From: JAAYJR01 sp964495655
GTDB taxonomy: Bacteria; Bacteroidota; Bacteroidia; Bacteroidales; Prolixibacteraceae
Assembly: GCA_964495655.1 (NCBI GenBank)
Contig: CAZBWK010000113.1
Location: forward strand, 1-12,244
Direction of reading: 5' to 3'
DNA: 12,244 bases
Part shown: piece after piece, positions 7,721 through 12,244 of the stretch
Layout of the letters: every line of letters starts with the position of its first letter
Position numbering within the stretch: the first letter of the stretch is position 1
Position numbers and translations under genes: made by a program
The notes under the pieces: generated by a model
What the model saw: the letters and a program-made list of their open reading frames with translations, nothing else
What the model was told of the DNA's origin: nothing
Database searches by the model: none

Positions 7721-8293
7721 TCAGAACGGAGTATATACTACAGCAAGTATCCTGGCCGGCTGGTTTTCCCCTGCGTGCACATTATGCTCGACAACCGAAT
7801 CCAGGTAAATTGAATCACCTTTGTTAATCCGGTAAATATCTTTTCCGTAATTAATTTCCACACTTCCTTCGAGCACATAGATGAACTCTTCACCTTCATG
7901 GGTTGACAGTTTGTAATCCGGTTCCTCTGAGGGTTCTATTTCGACAATGAAAGGTTCCATATGTCTGCCGGATTTATCTTGTGCCAGGGAGAAAAAGTTA
8001 AGATGTTCGCGGGTTGACTCATCTTTTGTAGAGAAGCTGACACCCGATTTTTTTTCCTCAGCTCTGGTAATGACCGGCCCCGGCTGGGTTTGATCATCCA
8101 GAAAAGTTCCGATCCGCACTCCCATGGCTCTGGATATTTTTATAAGATGCCCCAGTGAGGGCATAACACCCTCTTCTTCAATTTTCTCGATCTGGCCGGC
8201 ATTAAGATTCGATTTAATCGTCAGATCCTCTCTGGAAATACGCCTGAATTCGCGAAATTCTTTAAGTTTTTTACCAATAATATTTGAACTCAT
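7721..8293 (-). CDS. XRE-family regulator with C-terminal cupin domain
   Basis: A 190-residue two-domain transcription factor. Residues ~7-65 form an XRE/Cro-type helix-turn-helix (KKLKEFREFRRISREDLTIK through LIKISRAMGVRIGTFLDD). After a linker, residues ~112-188 form a cupin barrel with motif 1 around H132 and E136 (THEGEEFIYVLEGSVEI) and motif 2 GDSIYLDSVVEHNV with H170, a partial metal-binding set. Proteins of this design usually sense a small molecule through the cupin. Its ligand is unknown. It sits 20 nt after glgP and 38 nt before the acyl-CoA synthetase, so it may control the synthetase gene or the whole run; that is inference from adjacency. No operator can be assigned with confidence. 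Confidence 0.93.
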   Translation of the reverse strand: MSSNIIGKKLKEFREFRRISREDLTIKSNLNAGQIEKIEEEGVMPSLGHLIKISRAMGVRIGTFLDDQTQPGPVITRAEEKKSGVSFSTKDESTREHLNFFSLAQDKSGRHMEPFIVEIEPSEEPDYKLSTHEGEEFIYVLEGSVEINYGKDIYRINKGDSIYLDSVVEHNVHAGENQPARILAVVYTPF

Positions 8294-8313
8294 TTAACTC
8301 TCACTTATTTTGT

Positions 8314-10890
8314 TTATAACCATCTTACAAATCTGAAATCCTGGCGGTGGGGGAGTCCTTCGTTTTTTGGATAAAGTCTTATGCCGTAATTAAACGATCC
8401 GGGGTGCACCGGTTTATAGTTCAATTTATAATGACATATTGATCCTTCAGTTTTTCCTAATTCAAAATCAAGTCGTTCAACTATTTTAGGAATTTCGCGG
8501 TTCCCGTTTTCTGTCACTACCAGTTCCACTCCCACCTCATGACATGCTAATCCTTTGAGGTCAAGTTCTACTTTTACAGGATAATCCTGACCTATCTTCA
8601 TTATATTGTTGATCTCATCGGCAATGAACATATTTTTCAATTCAATATCATACCATTTATCATATATTTTCTGTTTCCAGGCAGAAAGCTCTTTTGCCCA
8701 CTTGAAATTTTCATTTATAATACTCCGGGTTCTCTCATACTGAGGCATATAATACTGGTCAAGATAGTCTTTCATCATCCTGGCATTAGTAAAATGCGGG
8801 GCGATTTGAGCAACTGTATTTTTGATATAGTCGATCCATTTTACCGGAATACCTTCTTTGTTTCGATCATAAAAAGTTTTTACAATTTCCTCCTCAAGGA
8901 TGTTATATATAGTTTCTGCATCCAGTTCATCCTGGAAGTCCTGAACATCATAAGCCCGTTCTGCCGGCAGGGCCCATCCTGCCTTTTTTCTGTATCCTTC
9001 AACCCACCATCCGTCCAGTACTGAAAAGTGCAGGGTGCCGTTCATTATACCTTTTTGTCCGCTGGTGCCTGAAGCCTCAAGGGGCCTTGTTGGTGTATTC
9101 AGCCATACATCAACACCTTGCAGCATCATTTTTGCAAGGTTCATATCATAGTTTTGGATAAACAGGATTTTTCCCCTGAATTCAGGCCGTTTTGATATCT
9201 CAACAATATATTTTATGAGATCCTGGCCCGCTTTATCGGCAGGATGAGCTTTGCCGGCAAAGATAAACTGAACCGGACAATCGGATTTGTTTACAATTTC
9301 TGAAAGCCTGTCAAGGTCCCTGAAAAGAAGATAACCTCTTTTGTAGGTTGCAAAACGCCTTGCAAATCCAACAGTTAAGGCATTAGGGTTCAGTTTCCCC
9401 ATCACTTCCCTTATAAGTTTCGGGTTTTCATTCCTTTTAATCCAGTTGTCAGAGAATCGTTCTATGATATAACTGATCATTTTAGTGCGCAGTGTTTTGC
9501 GTATTTCCCAAATCTTTTCGTCGGGAACCTGGTAAATATGGTCCCATATTTCAAAGTTGAGAAGGTTCTGTTGAAAGTCGGGCGAAAAATATTCCTTATG
9601 GATGTTTTTCCACTCCTGCGCAGTCCATGAAGAGTAATGAACGCCATTAGTGACATAGCCTATCTCAAGTTCCTCTTCCAGATAGCCTTTGAATAGTGAG
9701 TGAAGTACTGATTTGCTGACTTCCCCGTGGAGCTTGCTGACCCCGTTTATTCCCTGAGAGAGGTTACAGGCAAGATAACTCATGTTGAAATGGTCTTCGG
9801 AAGAGTTTGCTTTCCCCAGCATATCAAATTCATCCCAACCTATTCCCATTTCAGCAGGCACAGACTTCATATAATGCCTGAAAAGGTCATTATGAAAGGA
9901 GTCATGGCCTGCAGGTACAGGTGTATGAGTTGTAAAGACAGTGGAAGACCTGACTACCTCTTTTGCTTCGGGGAAGGTTAATCCGTATTTCTCAATTATA
10001 TTTATTATCCGTTCGAGGCCTAAAAATGCCGAGTGTCCTTCGTTACAGTGATAAATATCAGGATTATATCCCAGTTTTTTAAGAGCCTTTATGCCACCTA
10101 TGCCCAGAAGTATCTCCTGTTTAAGGCGGTTTTCTTTGTCACCTCCATAAAGGTGATGGGTAACATAGCGGTCTTCTTCCCTGTTTTCCGGAAGATCTGA
10201 ATCAAGAAGGTACAGCTTGACCGCACCTACATTGACCTGCAGAATATGTGCAAGCATTTTACGGCCGGGCAGATCAATTTCTATCTTCATCCATTCACCG
10301 TTTGGCTCCAATACAGGCTGGACAGGGATTTTTGAAAAATCCTGGAATTCATAATTTGCCAGCTGTTCGCCATGAAGGTTAAGTACCTGCTTGAAGTAAC
10401 CATAGCGGTATATCAATCCTACACCTATAAGGTTAACTTTCATGTCACTGGCCTGCTTAAGATAGTCGCCGGCCAGCACTCCCAGTCCACCTGAAAATAT
10501 TTTCAGTGAGTCGTGTAGTCCGTATTCCATACTGAAATAAGCAATCTGGGGTTGGGGGGGGTCCTGACGTTCTTTGATATATTGATTGAACTGATCAAAG
10601 ACTTTATGCATCTCAGACATGAAAAATGAATCGTTTTCAAGTTCCTGGAAACGTTTGTAGTTTACCTCGGCAAGCATAAGTACCGGATTGTGCTCATGCT
10701 CCTTCCAAAGGTCTTTGTCTATATATTCAAATAATTCCCTTCCACTGTTGTTCCAGACCCACCAGAGATTTTTGGAAAGATCCCTGAGCGGGTAGAGAGA
10801 GTCAGGCAGATGCGATTCAACTATGATCTTTTTCCAGACCGGTAGTTCATTTGGTTTATTATCTGTATTTCTATTTGATTCCGGATTCAT
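8314..10890 (-). CDS. glgP: Alpha-glucan (glycogen) phosphorylase, DUF3417-containing type
   Basis: GlgP releases glucose-1-phosphate from the non-reducing ends of glycogen or related alpha-1,4-glucans with inorganic phosphate and PLP. At 858 residues it fits the Thermotoga/Bacteroides-type branch. Residues ~18-115 form the DUF3417 N-terminal region (LWWVWNNSGRELFEYID). The GT35 core shows SGGLGVLAGDYLK (133-145), HCNEGHSAF (281-289), THTPVPAGHD (321-330), VTNGVH (413-418), GFARRFATYKR (508-518) and FAGKAHPADK (544-553). The PLP lysine is K613 in EASGTSGQK. It follows the GH57 gene and a promoter-like element, and precedes the XRE-cupin regulator by 20 nt. A C8 homopolymer at 10561-10554 encodes D110-P-P-Q113; the frame is intact. 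The ATG at 10890 precedes a short polar tail before DUF3417. Confidence 0.95.
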   Translation of the reverse strand: MNPESNRNTDNKPNELPVWKKIIVESHLPDSLYPLRDLSKNLWWVWNNSGRELFEYIDKDLWKEHEHNPVLMLAEVNYKRFQELENDSFFMSEMHKVFDQFNQYIKERQDPPQPQIAYFSMEYGLHDSLKIFSGGLGVLAGDYLKQASDMKVNLIGVGLIYRYGYFKQVLNLHGEQLANYEFQDFSKIPVQPVLEPNGEWMKIEIDLPGRKMLAHILQVNVGAVKLYLLDSDLPENREEDRYVTHHLYGGDKENRLKQEILLGIGGIKALKKLGYNPDIYHCNEGHSAFLGLERIINIIEKYGLTFPEAKEVVRSSTVFTTHTPVPAGHDSFHNDLFRHYMKSVPAEMGIGWDEFDMLGKANSSEDHFNMSYLACNLSQGINGVSKLHGEVSKSVLHSLFKGYLEEELEIGYVTNGVHYSSWTAQEWKNIHKEYFSPDFQQNLLNFEIWDHIYQVPDEKIWEIRKTLRTKMISYIIERFSDNWIKRNENPKLIREVMGKLNPNALTVGFARRFATYKRGYLLFRDLDRLSEIVNKSDCPVQFIFAGKAHPADKAGQDLIKYIVEISKRPEFRGKILFIQNYDMNLAKMMLQGVDVWLNTPTRPLEASGTSGQKGIMNGTLHFSVLDGWWVEGYRKKAGWALPAERAYDVQDFQDELDAETIYNILEEEIVKTFYDRNKEGIPVKWIDYIKNTVAQIAPHFTNARMMKDYLDQYYMPQYERTRSIINENFKWAKELSAWKQKIYDKWYDIELKNMFIADEINNIMKIGQDYPVKVELDLKGLACHEVGVELVVTENGNREIPKIVERLDFELGKTEGSICHYKLNYKPVHPGSFNYGIRLYPKNEGLPHRQDFRFVRWL

Positions 10891-10928
10891 ATTTCTTAAT
10901 TTGAGTTGATATTTATTTCACAAGTTTG

Positions 10929-10957
10929 CAAAAATACATTTTCTAATTTGGTATAAA
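10929..10957 (-). promoter_or_regulatory. Bacteroidetes-type promoter for glgP
   Basis: On the minus strand TTTA (10957-10954) is followed after 17 nt by TATTTTTG (10936-10929). The second box fits the -7 consensus TAnnTTTG exactly; the first differs from TTTG at one base. Initiation near 10922 would leave a leader of about 30 nt before the glgP ATG. The 127-nt gap from the GH57 gene is consistent with a separate promoter here. The -7 box is identical to the one assigned to frr. Confidence 0.5.
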
Positions 10958-10990
10958 CGCTGAATAATATTAATATTTTTCAAATTTGGT
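10939..10990 (-). repeat. Two near-identical 14-mers upstream of glgP
   Basis: On the minus strand ACCAAATTTGAAAA (10990-10977) and ACCAAATTAGAAAA (10952-10939) agree at 13 of 14 positions and are 38 nt apart. The promoter-proximal copy falls within the spacer between the predicted -33 and -7 boxes of glgP; the other lies upstream. Between them is the AT palindrome AATATTAATATT (10966-10977, overlapping the distal copy by one base). Such paired sites can be operators, but no regulator is assigned and AT-rich chance similarity is possible. Confidence 0.45.
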
Positions 10991-11017
10991 TTTATTAGTT
11001 AATAATAAGAGCGGCAT

Positions 11018-12244
11018 TTACTTTCGTATTTTGACTGTTTTAGCGGTCCCGGCAGGCTTATGGAGTGCAAGTAATTCTGCTTCCATTTTTTTTATTTTTT
11101 TCTCTTTCTCATCCAAAAGCTGATGGAGGCTTGCAATTTCCTGTTCTACCTTATTTGCCGGAATAACAGAATTTAGTCTGATTTTAAAATCACTCAGAAT
11201 ATTCATGTAATTAATAAATGCTTCGTATGGTGAATCAAAGGGATTGTAAAAGCTGTGTATTTCACCGTTTGAGAACATTTTTGTACACATATAGTATAAA
11301 TGGTCACTTACCTGGAGATAATTCCAGTCTTTTAAAAGTTTGTTATTGCTGCACTCTTTCATCCGGTCACATATACTGTATAGTTTCCTGAAAGCCTCTT
11401 TTTGCATGTCATTACCTAGCCAGGCAGTCAGGTCACGCTCCTCATCCGCCCACGAAATGGGATAAGGAACATTAACAGCAGAAACAGGTTGTATATCTTT
11501 AATAATTTCCGACGGGAAAGCAAACTTCAGGTCATCGCTTGTCGCCACACTGGTTATAAAATATTCCAGGAACTCAAATATTCCGCTTTCAACCTGTTGT
11601 ATTCCCCCGAAAGTTTCATAATTAAGAAAGAGGTTGACCACCTCCTCTCTGGTATTCAGGCTCTTGATCCACTGGATGTATTTTCTGGCAGTAAGGGGGT
11701 ATTCAGCCCAGTCTTTGTTGGAAAAACGAAATGAGATGTCATCACTCAGTTTAAAGTTTCGCATCAGTACTTTTAAGCGTGGATTGAGTGCATTGACATA
11801 AATAAAATTAGGACTCTTCCAACCCAGTATATGTCTGGGGCCTTCTGTAATAATGCCCTTATATCCCAGTTTACAGATATGAGATCCTATCTCGTCAGAA
11901 TAGATCATTTCGGTGTTTTTGAAAACAACAGGTTTCTGTCCGAAAAGTTCTGAGATCCGTTTTTCATGCATTTTTACCTGGTTTTCAAATACATATTTAT
12001 TATTTAATGAGGAGAGTGAATGAGACCATGTTTCTGATAAGAATTCGATGCAGCCTGTTTTATTGAGCTTTTTAAAAGAACTGACTACTTCCGGTGCATA
12101 GACCTCTAACTGTTCCAGTGCAACTCCCGAAATGGAAAAAGCAACTTTCAATTTGCCTTTTAATTTTTTTGCCAGCTTTAACAACAAATTGTTTGCAGGC
12201 TGATAAGATTTCTCTGATAACTTTTTTATTGCGGTCTCATTTGT
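11018..12244 (-). CDS. GH57 alpha-amylase-family protein (N-terminus beyond window)
   Basis: The open frame continues to the window edge, giving 408 visible residues; the TTG at 12187 is internal because family-like sequence (YQPANNLLLKLAKKLKG) spans it. Roughly 60-75 N-terminal residues, including the HQP motif, are missing. Visible GH57 landmarks are VAFSISGVALEQLE (34-47), GCIEFLSETWSHSL (64-77), FKNTEMIYSDEIG (108-120, with the expected nucleophile E112), NLFLNYETFGG (204-214) and SWADEERDLTAWLGN (264-278). In the fourth motif Asn208 stands where active relatives have the acid/base Asp (DYETFG). A coiled-coil-like basic tail covers ~365-395. Active homologues cleave or rearrange alpha-glucans; adjacency to glgP supports a role in glycogen metabolism. 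Hydrolytic activity is doubtful, so amylase-like is safer than amylase. Confidence 0.9.
   Translation of the reverse strand, partial: TNETAIKKLSEKSYQPANNLLLKLAKKLKGKLKVAFSISGVALEQLEVYAPEVVSSFKKLNKTGCIEFLSETWSHSLSSLNNKYVFENQVKMHEKRISELFGQKPVVFKNTEMIYSDEIGSHICKLGYKGIITEGPRHILGWKSPNFIYVNALNPRLKVLMRNFKLSDDISFRFSNKDWAEYPLTARKYIQWIKSLNTREEVVNLFLNYETFGGIQQVESGIFEFLEYFITSVATSDDLKFAFPSEIIKDIQPVSAVNVPYPISWADEERDLTAWLGNDMQKEAFRKLYSICDRMKECSNNKLLKDWNYLQVSDHLYYMCTKMFSNGEIHSFYNPFDSPYEAFINYMNILSDFKIRLNSVIPANKVEQEIASLHQLLDEKEKKIKKMEAELLALHKPAGTAKTVKIRK

Noticed and set aside
12185..12187. TTG at 12187 as the start codon of the GH57 gene
   Set aside because: The frame stays open to the window edge and the 19 upstream residues look like family sequence, so the gene is truncated by the window and not started here.
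1..12244. A novel defence, mobile or biosynthetic system
   Set aside because: Every substantial gene belongs to a recognisable metabolic, housekeeping or envelope family; no transposase, integrase, toxin-antitoxin, nuclease or attachment-site signature was seen on either strand.

Overview
The window is a gene-dense, single-stranded stretch of a Bacteroidota chromosome. All nine recognisable genes lie on the minus strand, so transcription runs from high to low coordinates. A Bacteroidales/Marinilabiliales-like host is inferred from several signs. GlgP is of the DUF3417-bearing Bacteroidota type, and the GH57 protein resembles the Bacteroidetes alpha-amylase-like group. A DUF3109 protein and a large PpiD-like isomerase are present. 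Start codons lack Shine-Dalgarno sequences, and the promoters resemble the Bacteroidetes TTTG / TAnnTTTG pattern. No species can be named from the sequence alone.

Layout in transcriptional order: (1) 12244-11018, a GH57 alpha-amylase-family protein whose N-terminus lies beyond the window edge; (2) 10890-8314, alpha-glucan phosphorylase GlgP, with a plausible promoter in the 127-nt gap before it; (3) 8293-7721, an XRE-HTH/cupin regulator; (4) 7682-6030, an ACSF2-like fatty-acyl-CoA synthetase; (5) 6011-5304, UMP kinase PyrH; (6) 5142-4579, ribosome recycling factor Frr, with its own well-matched promoter and a strong intrinsic terminator behind it; (7) 4410-2284, a membrane-anchored parvulin-type isomerase (PpiD/SurA-like); (8) 2277-739, cofactor-independent phosphoglycerate mutase GpmI; (9) 647-72, a cysteine-rich DUF3109 protein. 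A possible tenth gene starts at position 36 and leaves the window.

The genes fall into probable transcription units. glgP, the regulator, the acyl-CoA synthetase and pyrH are separated by only 18-38 nt. frr can be reached by read-through from pyrH and also has its own promoter. The terminator at 4494-4526 closes that unit. ppiD and gpmI are 6 nt apart, with the DUF3109 gene 91 nt further on. GH57 and GlgP point to storage-glucan metabolism and GpmI to lower glycolysis. PyrH and Frr are housekeeping, and the isomerase serves envelope protein folding. There are no mobile elements, tRNAs, rRNAs or CRISPR arrays, and no gap between genes exceeds 170 nt.

This is mostly an ordinary core-genome region and I see no clearly new multi-gene system. 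The best leads are the GH57 protein, which keeps the catalytic nucleophile Glu but has Asn at the expected acid/base Asp position, and a 28-bp tandem duplication across the stop codon of the DUF3109 gene. Lesser leads are a pair of near-identical 14-mers in the glgP promoter region and the uncharacterised cysteine-rich DUF3109 protein itself.
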